Below, one piece after another: positions 18,263 through 27,824 of a DNA stretch of 64,000 nt. The position numbers and the translations under genes were made by a program. This DNA comes from Nitrosospira sp. Nl5 (GTDB lineage: Bacteria; Pseudomonadota; Gammaproteobacteria; Burkholderiales; Nitrosomonadaceae). Under the pieces are notes generated by a model. It did no database searches. It saw only the letters and a program-made list of their open reading frames with translations, and was not told where the DNA came from. Positions within the stretch are counted from its first letter, which is position 1; each line of letters starts with the position of its first letter. The stretch lies in NCBI RefSeq assembly GCF_900102495.1, contig NZ_FMVQ01000013.1, positions 1-64,000 on the forward strand, in the 5' to 3' direction.

Positions 18263-21070
18263 ATGAAACGCATGCTATTTAACGCGACACAGCCGGAAGA
18301 ACTCCGTGTCGCCATTGTTGATGGTCAAAAACTTATTGATCTCGACATTGAATCCGCCGGCAAGGAACAACGCAAGAGCAACATTTACAAAGCAGTCATT
18401 ACCCGTCTCGAGCCCAGTCTCGAGGCCGCTTTTGTCGAATACGGCGGCGAACGTCACGGTTTTCTTCCCTTCAAGGAAATTTCCCGCTCTTATTTCAAGG
18501 AAAGTGCCGATCCGACCCGGGTTCGCATTCAGGATGCGCTCCATGAGGGGCAGGAACTCATTGTTCAGGTAGATAAAGACGAACGTGGAACCAAGGGAGC
18601 GGCGCTTACCACCTATATTTCCCTGGCCGGCCGCCATCTGGTTCTCATGCCCAACAATCCCCGGGGCGGCGGTGTCTCGCGCCGCATTGAGGGTGAAGAC
18701 CGGGCGGAACTGCGTGATGTCATGTCACAACTGAACGTCCCGACGGGGATGAGCATTATCGCCCGCACCGCCGGGATAGGCCGCAGCGAGGAAGAATTGC
18801 AGTGGGATCTTAATTACCTGCTGCAGCTGTGGCGTGCAATTGAAGATGCTTCCAAAAATCAAAGTGGCGCTTTCCTGATTTATCAGGAAAGCAGTTTGGT
18901 AATACGTGCTATCCGCGATTATTTTCATCAGGAGATCGGCGAGATCCTGATTGATACCGAAAGCATTTACGAGCAGGCGTGCCAATTCATGAGTCACGTC
19001 ATGCCAGCGAATGTCGGTCGCGTCAAACTCTATCGCGACGATGTACCATTATTTTCGCGTTTTCAGATTGAGCATCAGATTGAGACCGCGTATTCACGTC
19101 AGGTGACATTGCCTTCGGGCGGCGCCATCGTTATTGATCACACCGAAGCGCTGGTATCGGTAGACGTAAACTCGGCACGCGCTACGCGTGGTTCCGATAT
19201 CGAGCAAACTGCGCTCAATACCAATCTGGAAGCCGCAGACGAGATCGCGCGGCAATTGCGGCTGCGTGACTTGGGAGGGCTGGTGGTAATCGACTTTATC
19301 GATATGGAAATCACCCGTAATCAGCGTGAAGTGGAGAATCGCCTGCACGATTCATTACGGTACGATCGGGCGCGTGTGCAGATGGGCAAGATCTCACGTT
19401 TCGGCTTGCTGGAATTGTCGCGCCAGCGCTTGCGTCCCTCGTTAGGCGAGAGCAGCTACATTTCTTGCCCGCGTTGTCATGGCACCGGTCACATTCGCGG
19501 CACGGATTCCTCAGCATTGCATATTCTGAGAATCATTCAGGAAGAAGCCATGAAAGAGAATACCGCGATACTTCACGCCCAAGTGCCGGTTGATGTTGCC
19601 ACTTATTTGCTGAACGAAAAACGTGCGGAAATTCATGCTATCGAAGCGCGCTTGAAGGTAAATGTCGTTTTGATCCCGAATATTTACCTGGAGACTCCAA
19701 ACTACGAGATCACACGTCTGCGTCATGACGACGTTAAGCTGGGTGAAGTTCAAGTCAGCTATCAGATGGTAGAAAAACCGGCACAGGAAATTGTTCTGCC
19801 CTCAACCGCGCAGGAAGCCAAGCCAACCCGGCAGCAAGCAGCTGTGCATGGCATCACGCCATTGCAACCGGCTCCGATACGTGAGCAAAAGCCGCAATAC
19901 GAACCCGAACAGCCCTCGTTTCTGGATAAGCTGTTCGGCTGGTTCAAACAGATGAGCGGCGAAGAAAAGAAAGTTCAGCCGAAACCAGTCTCAGTCAGTT
20001 CACAACGACCAGAGCGCGGACGCGCCCGGCGTGATCGCGCCCGGGAAGGACGCGATGGCGAATACAATGAGAAAGCCTCACGAAGTGGGCAACGCGGACG
20101 TGACGACCGTGGTGAGCGTGGCAGCGAAGCCAGCGGCGTCTTGAGCCAGATGAGTCAGAACCGGGAAACCCCGGCGCAACGTATCGATCATGCCGAATCG
20201 AAACTCCAGGGCGACAGACCTGCTCAAAAAAAGCAGCCGCGACCACCGCGTGAAGAAAAAATCCGGACTGAAGCCAAGCTGACGCCAGGAGAAGAACAGC
20301 CGGCTACCGACGCCTTCTCGCAGCAAGGCGAAGACGGTGGACGCCGTCGACGTCGTGGCGGAAGACAGCGTGATCGTGGTGAGCGCTCAGAACGTGCTTC
20401 GCGTGAAGGTAAACAGGCTGCTGTGCGAGACTCTCACCCGCAGCAAGCTAAGCCAACCCCCGTCGCGCATGAAGAAAGCGCCAAACCTGAGACCACGAGT
20501 CCGCTTCCGATACAGGAAGCACCGGCTCTCATTCTTACTTCTTCTTCCTTACAGGCATCAGAGATACTTTCAGAATCAGAGACCGCTTCTCATTCTGCAT
20601 CCTGGAATATAGAACAGGCGCCGGGAATCGTGGCGTCAGAAACACCGGTAGAGCGTTCGGACCCAGCCAAGGAGCCGGTATCAGAGGACGAGCTGGGCAA
20701 GCAGCAGCCCATTCAAAAGAATTTTGTGGAACCCGCTGCTAGCCCGCTTGCCTCTATCACAGCAACACGAGAACCTGTCCAGGCTGAAGTTTCCGAGCCA
20801 CGGAAGGGGGCTCCAACGGCAACGCTCGAATTAATAACCGGTTCTGAACCGCAAGAGTCCATGCAAATCCAGCCCCCCAGTGTAATCGAACCGCCGGATC
20901 TGGTCGAAAGCGGGCTAATCATGATCGAAACCGTTCCGGAAAAAATAAAACCGGTTGAAACCGATGCAGCAGGAGAGTCAATGCTACCGGAGCGGCGCCG
21001 AAAAAGACCGTCTCCTGCTCCAGTAGTGGAGCAGGATGAACCGCTGGTACAAGTTGAGACGCACAAATAA
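18263..21070 (+). CDS. rne: Ribonuclease E
   Basis: This 935-residue endoribonuclease starts mRNA decay and matures rRNA and tRNA. The catalytic half includes the S1 domain (about 38-120), the 5' sensor region, the DNase I-like site with Asp301 (SVDVNSAR) and Asp344 (VIDFIDM), and the zinc-link Cys402-Pro-Arg-Cys405. Residues from about 540 are low-complexity. They have Arg-rich stretches (RRRRGG near 690) for RNA binding and a long acidic/proline tail that probably scaffolds a degradosome. GGGAGG lies seven bases before the ATG. It ends at a bidirectional terminator. Confidence 0.96.
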   Translation: MKRMLFNATQPEELRVAIVDGQKLIDLDIESAGKEQRKSNIYKAVITRLEPSLEAAFVEYGGERHGFLPFKEISRSYFKESADPTRVRIQDALHEGQELIVQVDKDERGTKGAALTTYISLAGRHLVLMPNNPRGGGVSRRIEGEDRAELRDVMSQLNVPTGMSIIARTAGIGRSEEELQWDLNYLLQLWRAIEDASKNQSGAFLIYQESSLVIRAIRDYFHQEIGEILIDTESIYEQACQFMSHVMPANVGRVKLYRDDVPLFSRFQIEHQIETAYSRQVTLPSGGAIVIDHTEALVSVDVNSARATRGSDIEQTALNTNLEAADEIARQLRLRDLGGLVVIDFIDMEITRNQREVENRLHDSLRYDRARVQMGKISRFGLLELSRQRLRPSLGESSYISCPRCHGTGHIRGTDSSALHILRIIQEEAMKENTAILHAQVPVDVATYLLNEKRAEIHAIEARLKVNVVLIPNIYLETPNYEITRLRHDDVKLGEVQVSYQMVEKPAQEIVLPSTAQEAKPTRQQAAVHGITPLQPAPIREQKPQYEPEQPSFLDKLFGWFKQMSGEEKKVQPKPVSVSSQRPERGRARRDRAREGRDGEYNEKASRSGQRGRDDRGERGSEASGVLSQMSQNRETPAQRIDHAESKLQGDRPAQKKQPRPPREEKIRTEAKLTPGEEQPATDAFSQQGEDGGRRRRRGGRQRDRGERSERASREGKQAAVRDSHPQQAKPTPVAHEESAKPETTSPLPIQEAPALILTSSSLQASEILSESETASHSASWNIEQAPGIVASETPVERSDPAKEPVSEDELGKQQPIQKNFVEPAASPLASITATREPVQAEVSEPRKGAPTATLELITGSEPQESMQIQPPSVIEPPDLVESGLIMIETVPEKIKPVETDAAGESMLPERRRKRPSPAPVVEQDEPLVQVETHK

Positions 21071-21096
21071 AATAGGTTATTGCAGCACATCACAAT

Positions 21097-21126
21097 AAAA
21101 AAGGCGGGGAATCGCTCCCGCCTTTT
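21097..21126. terminator. Bidirectional terminator between rne and the phosphatase gene
   Basis: AAAAGGCGGG (21099-21108) pairs with CCCGCCTTTT (21117-21126) with an extra G-T pair. An A tract precedes it and a T tract follows, so it can end both convergent transcripts. Confidence 0.85.
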
Positions 21127-21144
21127 CATATGGCATCCCATGGC

Positions 21145-21660
21145 TCAGCCATATAAATTTCCGTTCTTTTCGTTACGGAGGCGATCAAGCAGCCCCTGCC
21201 CCGCCTCCTCTACCAAATTCAGCACCTGCTCAAAGCCCTGATGTCCACCAAAATAAGGATCTGGCACCTCTTTCACGCCTTCAGAGAACCTTGTACTGTA
21301 CTGCATTAACAGTCCGAGCTTGTGGCTGTATTGAGGCGGGCATTCCCGCTCAAGTATGGCGAGATTGGCTCTGTCCATTGCCAGAATGTAATGAAAAACC
21401 TCGAAATCCCTCTCATGTATCCGGCGGGCACGTAATTCTTTCGTGTCATAACCACGCCGCACTGCCGCTTTCTGAGCCCTTCCATCCGGTGGTTCACCGG
21501 CGTGATAATCATGTGTACCGGCGGAATCGATATAAACTTCTTTCTCAAAGCCGGCAGCTCTGACCTGATGCCTGAACACTGCCTCCGCAGTGGGCGAACG
21601 ACAGATATTACCCATGCAGACAAACAGAACTCCTATTCTCTTTTCTCCCAATTTCGTCAT
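21145..21660 (-). CDS. Low-molecular-weight protein tyrosine phosphatase
   Basis: This 171-residue phosphatase has the CX5R loop at Cys15-Arg21 (VCMGNICRSPTAE) and the general acid Asp134 in EVPDPYFGG. Bacterial members either regulate tyrosine kinases of polysaccharide export (Wzb-like) or act alone. No capsule genes are nearby, so the target is unknown. AGGA precedes the ATG. Confidence 0.93.
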   Translation of the reverse strand: MTKLGEKRIGVLFVCMGNICRSPTAEAVFRHQVRAAGFEKEVYIDSAGTHDYHAGEPPDGRAQKAAVRRGYDTKELRARRIHERDFEVFHYILAMDRANLAILERECPPQYSHKLGLLMQYSTRFSEGVKEVPDPYFGGHQGFEQVLNLVEEAGQGLLDRLRNEKNGNLYG

Positions 21661-21755
21661 GATGTCCTGATTACTCCGTTCTTACCAAGCTCAAAAGTCT
21701 TCAACGCTATCCGTAGCAGTAATATAAAACCGTAAACCAACTATCAGGGAAAAGT

Positions 21756-23132
21756 TCAGTACGGCAAAACCACTCCCGGTAATGCGTCCAGGATAACTCT
21801 GCGGAAGTCATTCTGTATACGCTTCAAGGCTGCGTCGTCGTCCGCCTCGAATCGTAGTACGATTACCGGCATGGTATTGGATGAACGGGCCAAGCCGAAG
21901 CCGTCCTTGTATTCCACCCTCAGTCCATCGGTGGTAATAACGCGCTCAGGATTATCGAAGCGTGCGGTTTTCTGTAATTGCGCGATAACTGCGTAGTTCT
22001 CGCCTTCTTTCAATCTGATTTGCAACTCCGGCGTGCTGATCGCATCGGGGATAGCGTGCAGGACAGCATCGATATCCGCTTGGTGACTGAGTAATTCCAG
22101 CAGGCGAGCGCCCGCATAAAGGCCATCGTCGAATCCGTACCAACGCTCCTTAAAAAAAATGTGTCCGCTCATCTCTCCTGCCAGCAGCGCACCGGTTTCC
22201 CTCAATTTGCCCTTGATGAATGAATGCCCGGTTTTCCACATGATGGGCTTGCCGCCATGTTGCTCGATCCATGGCGCCAGATTGCGGGTGCATTTCACAT
22301 CAAAAATGATCTGACTACCGGGATTTCTGGATAATACATCAGCAGCAAACAGCATTAATTGGCGATCAGGATAAATAATACTGCCATTCTTCGTGACCAC
22401 ACCCATCCGATCACCGTCTCCGTCGAACGCAAGCCCGATTTCCGCGCCGGTGGTTTTAAGGGCGTGGATCAGGTCGTGCAGATTTTCAGGTACGGATGGA
22501 TCAGGATGATGATTGGGAAATGTACCGTCCACTTCACAAAACAGCTCGGTTACCTCGCATCCCAGTCTGCGATACAGCGTTGGAGCATAGGCCCCCGGGA
22601 CCCCGTTGCCGCAATCCACAATGATTTTCATCGGACGCGTCAACTCGACATCGCTGGTTATCCGTTGAAGATACGTTTCGGCGATGTCATGCTCGCGATA
22701 ATGGCCATTGCCGTAAGTAAAGTCGTTGTTTTCCAGGCGCGAACGCAAGGCCTGAATGGATTCGGCAGCCAGAGTTTCACCACCCAGCACCATTTTTAAG
22801 CCATTATAGTCAGGCGGATTATGGCTGCCCGTGACCATTACTCCAGAATAATTGCATAGCGTATGTGCTGCAAAATAGAGCATAGGTGTGGCGATCATCC
22901 CCATATCCACCACGTTAATGCCGCTTTTTTGCAAGCCTCTTGCCAATGCCAGCGCCAGTTCCGGCCCTGACAATCGGCCGTCGCGGCCTATTGCGACCGA
23001 TGCGAGCCCCCGTGTCCGTGCCTCGGAACCAATCGCGTGGCCGATGGCTTCCACGATCTCAGCGGTTAGGGTTTTGCCGGCGATACCGCGAATATCGTAG
23101 GCTTTGAAAATTTCATATGGGATTGCATGCAT
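21756..23132 (-). CDS. Phosphomannomutase/phosphoglucomutase (AlgC-like)
   Basis: This 458-residue alpha-D-phosphohexomutase interconverts hexose 1- and 6-phosphates for nucleotide-sugar and LPS synthesis. Ser103 in TGSHNPP is the phosphoserine and Asp237/239/241 (FDGDGD) bind Mg. GEMSGH near 326-331 marks the sugar-binding loop, and RSSNTMPVI the C-terminal phosphate site. The sequence is of the dual-specificity AlgC type. A gap of about 230 bases separates it from the zinc-finger gene upstream. Confidence 0.93.
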   Translation of the reverse strand: MHAIPYEIFKAYDIRGIAGKTLTAEIVEAIGHAIGSEARTRGLASVAIGRDGRLSGPELALALARGLQKSGINVVDMGMIATPMLYFAAHTLCNYSGVMVTGSHNPPDYNGLKMVLGGETLAAESIQALRSRLENNDFTYGNGHYREHDIAETYLQRITSDVELTRPMKIIVDCGNGVPGAYAPTLYRRLGCEVTELFCEVDGTFPNHHPDPSVPENLHDLIHALKTTGAEIGLAFDGDGDRMGVVTKNGSIIYPDRQLMLFAADVLSRNPGSQIIFDVKCTRNLAPWIEQHGGKPIMWKTGHSFIKGKLRETGALLAGEMSGHIFFKERWYGFDDGLYAGARLLELLSHQADIDAVLHAIPDAISTPELQIRLKEGENYAVIAQLQKTARFDNPERVITTDGLRVEYKDGFGLARSSNTMPVIVLRFEADDDAALKRIQNDFRRVILDALPGVVLPY

Positions 23133-23365
23133 GAGATTTTATGAAGCGGCGGGTGGGATACTCAGGCTAATTCAAGTGAATGTGGACACGAAGATTGTAC
23201 AAAGCACAGGGGTGGAACGAAATAAGTATTCTCAGCAGAAGCGGGAGTATATGGGAACACTTGATCACCCCTTCATTGCCATGACGAGAGGGGGGAACAC
23301 ATCTGAATGGCTTGCCGAAGCACCGGCACCCTGTTGCGAGTTCAAATAACACGATTTCACTTCGG

Positions 23366-23572
23366 TCAATGATGCCCCGCCGTCGCCCCACCCTTGAGTG
23401 TATAGCGTGTCCCGCAGTATGGACATAATGCCTCGCCCGTGTCTTCTATCGGTAGAAACACGCGGGGATGCGAGTTCCATAACAGCATTGAGGGTGTTGG
23501 ACAATGCAGCGGCAGGTCGTCAGTCGTGATCTCGATGTCGCGCTGTTTGCTATCGTTGGCGTGATTCTGCAT
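23366..23572 (-). CDS. CHCC-type zinc-finger protein
   Basis: This 68-residue protein has the pattern C-x10-H-x14-C-x2-C (Cys24, His35, Cys50, Cys53). That is the zf-CHCC family related to the NDUFS6 subunit of complex I. I choose the ATG at 23572 because GGGGAAA lies eight bases upstream; the open frame continues further but overlaps ilvE. It follows ilvE with a 40-base gap, a frequent betaproteobacterial pairing. Its function is not established. Confidence 0.85.
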   Translation of the reverse strand: MQNHANDSKQRDIEITTDDLPLHCPTPSMLLWNSHPRVFLPIEDTGEALCPYCGTRYTLKGGATAGHH

Positions 23573-23612
23573 CAGCTGTTTCCCCGGTTTCATTAGATTT
23601 AATCGGATGTGA

Positions 23613-24533
23613 TCAGACATAAGTGAGCCAGTCGGCATGGGTGCTGCTCTTGCCGTTGACGCAGTCGAAAAACATGGTTTGCAGTCTGGCAGTGATCGGG
23701 CCGCGCTTGCCGTTACCGATACTGCGATGATCAAGTTCGCGAATCGGCGTAACTTCGGCTGCGGTACCGGTAAAAAACGCCTCATCCGCGCAATATACCT
23801 CGTCGCGTGTGATACGTTTCTCGATTACCGGAATTCCTATTTCCGCGGCGAGTTCTATGATGGAAGCGCGGGTGATGCCTTCCAGGCAGGAAGTCATGTC
23901 CGGCGTATAGAGTTTGCCGTGCTTGACAATGAATATATTCTCGCCCGATCCTTCCGCCACATAGCCATCCACATCCAGGAGCAAAGCCTCATCGTAGCCG
24001 TCGGTGGCAACTTCCTGATGGGCCAAGATTGAGTTAGCGTAGGTTGCGACCGACTTGGCGCGACACATATTGACGTTGACATGATGACGCGTAAATGACG
24101 AGGTTTTGACACGAATGCCTTTTTCCAGGCCATCCGCCCCCAAATAGGCACCCCACGGCCAAGCGGCGACTGCCACATGCACCGACAGTGTCTTGGCGGA
24201 AATGCCCATGGCCTCCGAGCCGTAAAAGGCGATCGGACGGATATAGCACGATTCCAGGTTGTTCTGCTTTACCATCTCGCGTTGCGCTTGCATCAGCGTT
24301 GCCTTGTCATAGGGCATTTTCATCATGAAAATATGCGCTGAATTGAACAGGCGGTCGGTATGTTCCTGGAGACGGAAAATTGCGGGCCCCTTGGGCGTCT
24401 GATATGCGCGCACGCCTTCGAATACCCCCAAACCGTAGTGCAGAGTATGGGTAAGCACATGGGTGGTAGCGTCGCGCCACGGAGTTATTTTTCCATCGCT
24501 CCAGATCACGCCGTCGCGGTCAGCCATTGACAT
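23613..24533 (-). CDS. ilvE: Branched-chain amino acid aminotransferase
   Basis: This 306-residue PLP enzyme (fold type IV) performs the last step of Val, Leu and Ile synthesis. The PLP lysine is Lys160 in MCRAKSVATYANS. HYGLGVFEGVRAY (32-44) and EGSGENIF near 195-202 are class signatures. CCGGAG precedes the ATG. Confidence 0.95.
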   Translation of the reverse strand: MSMADRDGVIWSDGKITPWRDATTHVLTHTLHYGLGVFEGVRAYQTPKGPAIFRLQEHTDRLFNSAHIFMMKMPYDKATLMQAQREMVKQNNLESCYIRPIAFYGSEAMGISAKTLSVHVAVAAWPWGAYLGADGLEKGIRVKTSSFTRHHVNVNMCRAKSVATYANSILAHQEVATDGYDEALLLDVDGYVAEGSGENIFIVKHGKLYTPDMTSCLEGITRASIIELAAEIGIPVIEKRITRDEVYCADEAFFTGTAAEVTPIRELDHRSIGNGKRGPITARLQTMFFDCVNGKSSTHADWLTYV

Positions 24534-24690
24534 TCAGAGACTCCGGGAGAGAATTCAGAGGTGAGTATTCTAACGTATTTTTCTGATGAAGAATGAAAAC
24601 CCCGGCCTTCGAACGGCACAGCTTGGCAGTGAAAACAACAGATCATCAAAGCTGATAAGTGATAAAACAAAAGTCTATATGAGCATTTGG

Positions 24691-27477
24691 TCAGAAATCG
24701 ACGGTGCCGAATACTTCTTCCCATAATCGCAATACCGCTGCAACTTCAACTCTCAAATAATCCGCCTCGACGCGTGCAAATTTCCGGGATTTGTTATCTA
24801 TTGACGGCGTGCCCCCCAAACCCGAGTCTCCGCTTAACCTGAGCCGGTGTTGCACACGCCGGAATTCCCGATAGGCGTTAAGCGCCTTTTCCGCTGCCTC
24901 CACGTGAATAAGTCCAAGCTCCCCGGCAAGCTTCAGCAAAGCAATATTGCCGATATTGTTAGTCAATTCCAAATAGTCGCAAGCATGGCCCAGAATCAGG
25001 TATTGCACGATGAATTCAACGTCAATGATGCCGCCGCGGTCATGCTTGATGTCAAACAATCCGGATGAATTGGGATGAGCATCCAGCATTTTTTGCCGCA
25101 TCTTCAAAACCTCGCGTTTCAGATTCGCCAAGTCACGCCGCTGGCGAAGAACTTCTTCGCGCGTACGCTCGAAAGCCTCTTTCAAATACATATCCCCCGC
25201 TACGAAACGCGCTCGGGTTAACGCCTGATGCTCCCACATCCAGGCCTGATTTTTCTGGTATTGATCGAAAGCGTCGATAGAACTTACCAGTAAACCGCTG
25301 GTACCGTTGGGACGCAAACGTAAATCGGTTTCATAGAGCAAACCTGCCGAGGTGTAGCTGGTAAGCCATGAGTTGATGCGCTGGCTCAGCCTGGCATATA
25401 TTTCCGGCGCATCGGGATGAGCGTCGTCATAAAGGAAAATAATGTCGAGGTCGGACGCATACCCCAACTCCTTCCCGCCCAGCTTGCCATAGCCGACGAT
25501 GGCAAAAACGGGCTCAGCCCGATGCTTCTTTCTCAACCCTGACCATGCAAGCCGTAACACCGTCGCAAGCACCAGGTCGGCCAGGTCTGTCAAGTGATCG
25601 CTCAAGGTTTCCAGCGGCAGCAAGCCTTCCACATCCTTGGCCAGCAATTGGAATACCTGGGCATGGTGAAAATGCCGCAGTACATCCATTTGTTGCTCGA
25701 CATCATCACCCCCAGGCCCGCCCGCGTCGTTTAATTGCTGCGTTAACCTCACTTTGGAGCGGGACCAATCGGGCACGCTTTGAACGTCGGCGGGATTAAG
25801 CAGCTCGTCCAGCAAAATCGGGTGCTGGCTCAGATATTCGCTGGCCCACTGGCTTGCGCTGACAAGTTTGGCTACCCGCTCCACGGCTTGCGGATATTCC
25901 CGCAATAGCGCCAGATAGGCAGCACGTCGGCTGATGCTTTCGAGCAATTGCAGTAACCGCTCGAAGGTGATGTCGGCGGATGAAAATCTGGCGGCTGCCT
26001 CAATCAACGCGGGTACAAGCGCATCCACTTTTGTTTTACTGGACTCGGGCAGCTGGCGATAACGAACACTCGTCCGGAATTCCTGCAAGCGGCCGAGAGT
26101 TTTTTCCGGACGGGAAAACCCCATTGCCAGTAATTGTGCTGCGGCAGCGTCTGCTCCAGCTCCCGCCTCATCCTGGTCCTGCCATAGTCGGGCGATGATA
26201 TCGAATGTTTGGGATTCCTGCGGAGCCGCAAATATTTGGCCAAATTGACGCGTTACATTGCCGCGATGGCTGTCAAGCTCCCGCAGAAAAGTGGCGCAAT
26301 CGGGGAAACCCATGGCAGTAGCGATCAGCATCTGATCTGCGGGATTTTCTGGCAGCGTCTGGGTTTGCTGATCATCCAGATACTGCAAACGGTGTTCAAG
26401 ATTGCGCAAAAAACAATAGGCATCCGAAAGTTCCGCAACTGCTTTATCGGATAATTGCCGCTTCTCCCGAAGACGTTGCAATACAGCAAGCGTGGAACGA
26501 ATACGCAAATCGGGGTCAGCCCCCCCCCGTATCAGTTGAAATACCTGGGCAATGAATTCAATCTCGCGGATGCCGCCTGGTCCAAGCTTGATATTTTCGT
26601 GCATTTCGCGGCGGCTGACCTCCTGGCGAATTTGCGAGTGCAGGCCGCGCATTGATTCATAGGCGCCGAAGTCCAGATATTTCCTGAATATAAACGGTTG
26701 CGCTATTTGCTCCATAAACGCCGAACCTTCCGCGAACGGCCCGGCAATTACCCGACTTTTGATCCAGGCATAGCGCTCCCATTCACGTCCCTGGGTCACA
26801 AAGTACTCCTCGAGCATGGCGAAACTCATTGCCAGCGGACCACTTTCGCCATAGGGGCGCAGCCGCATATCCACCCTGAAAACATAGCCATCGGGCGTGA
26901 GATCATTGAGGCTGGCGATCAGCCGCCGTCCCAGACGAGCAAAAAAATCATGATTGGAAATAGACCTGTGCCCGCTGGTTTCACCCTCTTCGGGATAAAT
27001 GAAAATCAAGTCCACATCCGACGACACATTAAGTTCACCACCGCCCAGCTTGCCCATCGCGATTACCAGCATTTCCTGGATTGTCCCGTTCCCGGCACTT
27101 TGGGGCTGGCCATAACCGTCGGGGGCAGTTAGCCAGGCACAATGGCGTTCGAGTGCAAAACCGATAGTAGTTTCCGCCAGCTCGGTCATGCTTGCCATGA
27201 CTTCGTCAAGATTGGCCAGTCCGCCTAGATCACGCGTTGCGACGCGCAACATTACCCGCTTACGCAAGCCCCGCAACACAACTTTCAGGCCTGTCTCATC
27301 GTTTGCAGCCTCGGAGTTTGCATTCAGAAAAGCCTGCATTTCATCTTGAAAAAAAGCGTGCAACAAGTTTTGCTTGAGCTCCATCAGCAATTCGGGCTCG
27401 CTCTCAAGCAAGCGCCGTACATAGCGGCTGAATGGCAGGACAGCGTCGACTATTTCAGCAGGGCGATCGTCATGCAT
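24691..27477 (-). CDS. glnE: Glutamine synthetase adenylyltransferase/deadenylase
   Basis: This protein of about 928 residues adds and removes AMP on glutamine synthetase in response to PII. Two nucleotidyltransferase halves are visible. The N-terminal one has GKLGGGELNVSSDVDLIF split around the DxD pair; the C-terminal one has GKLGGKELGYASDLDIIF. A helical linker lies between. I take the ATG at 27477 (MHDDRPAEIVDAVLPFSR) rather than an upstream TTG, because homologous sequence begins there. It is divergent from yhdP across a MITE-like insertion. Confidence 0.94.
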   Translation of the reverse strand: MHDDRPAEIVDAVLPFSRYVRRLLESEPELLMELKQNLLHAFFQDEMQAFLNANSEAANDETGLKVVLRGLRKRVMLRVATRDLGGLANLDEVMASMTELAETTIGFALERHCAWLTAPDGYGQPQSAGNGTIQEMLVIAMGKLGGGELNVSSDVDLIFIYPEEGETSGHRSISNHDFFARLGRRLIASLNDLTPDGYVFRVDMRLRPYGESGPLAMSFAMLEEYFVTQGREWERYAWIKSRVIAGPFAEGSAFMEQIAQPFIFRKYLDFGAYESMRGLHSQIRQEVSRREMHENIKLGPGGIREIEFIAQVFQLIRGGADPDLRIRSTLAVLQRLREKRQLSDKAVAELSDAYCFLRNLEHRLQYLDDQQTQTLPENPADQMLIATAMGFPDCATFLRELDSHRGNVTRQFGQIFAAPQESQTFDIIARLWQDQDEAGAGADAAAAQLLAMGFSRPEKTLGRLQEFRTSVRYRQLPESSKTKVDALVPALIEAAARFSSADITFERLLQLLESISRRAAYLALLREYPQAVERVAKLVSASQWASEYLSQHPILLDELLNPADVQSVPDWSRSKVRLTQQLNDAGGPGGDDVEQQMDVLRHFHHAQVFQLLAKDVEGLLPLETLSDHLTDLADLVLATVLRLAWSGLRKKHRAEPVFAIVGYGKLGGKELGYASDLDIIFLYDDAHPDAPEIYARLSQRINSWLTSYTSAGLLYETDLRLRPNGTSGLLVSSIDAFDQYQKNQAWMWEHQALTRARFVAGDMYLKEAFERTREEVLRQRRDLANLKREVLKMRQKMLDAHPNSSGLFDIKHDRGGIIDVEFIVQYLILGHACDYLELTNNIGNIALLKLAGELGLIHVEAAEKALNAYREFRRVQHRLRLSGDSGLGGTPSIDNKSRKFARVEADYLRVEVAAVLRLWEEVFGTVDF

Positions 27478-27630
27478 GATTGAGAATTCAGAGTTACAAT
27501 AAATCGCGGAAGAATTGATATTCCAACGGCATGGAGCATCATTTACTGTGAAATGGAACAAAGAGAGGCTTGGCAATATCTAATTCTTTTGGCACTGTAC
27601 CTTATTATCTGGATAGGCGCTGATGCTTTC

Positions 27631-27782
27631 CTGGGTGTAGTGAGTCAGAGATTTCGGTGCATAATTAACGTCAGACAAGGCGCGAGGAGGCACATAGTTA
27701 TTCCTATGCAACGACGAGCAACGTAGTATGGCGGCAATCCAGTCATTTCTAAGTAGCGATATCTCTGATTCACTACACCAAG
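27631..27782. mobile_element. MITE-like inverted-repeat element
   Basis: This 152-bp block is bounded by 30-bp terminal inverted repeats with 25 matches (27631-27660 and 27753-27782; shared core GGTGTAGTGA then TCAGAGAT). Inside are GCGAGGAGGCA and CAACGACGAGC, recurring at 55007-55041 in the same order. There is no coding capacity and no clear target duplication. It ends 42 bases before the yhdP start. Confidence 0.6.
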
Positions 27783-27824
27783 ATAAAGAAGACATCATCC
27801 CGAGTATAAAACCGGAATTATTTA

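Noticed and set aside
27477-27576. Upstream TTG start adding 33 residues to GlnE
   Set aside because: The extension has no homology-like character and the ATG at 27477 aligns with the family start.
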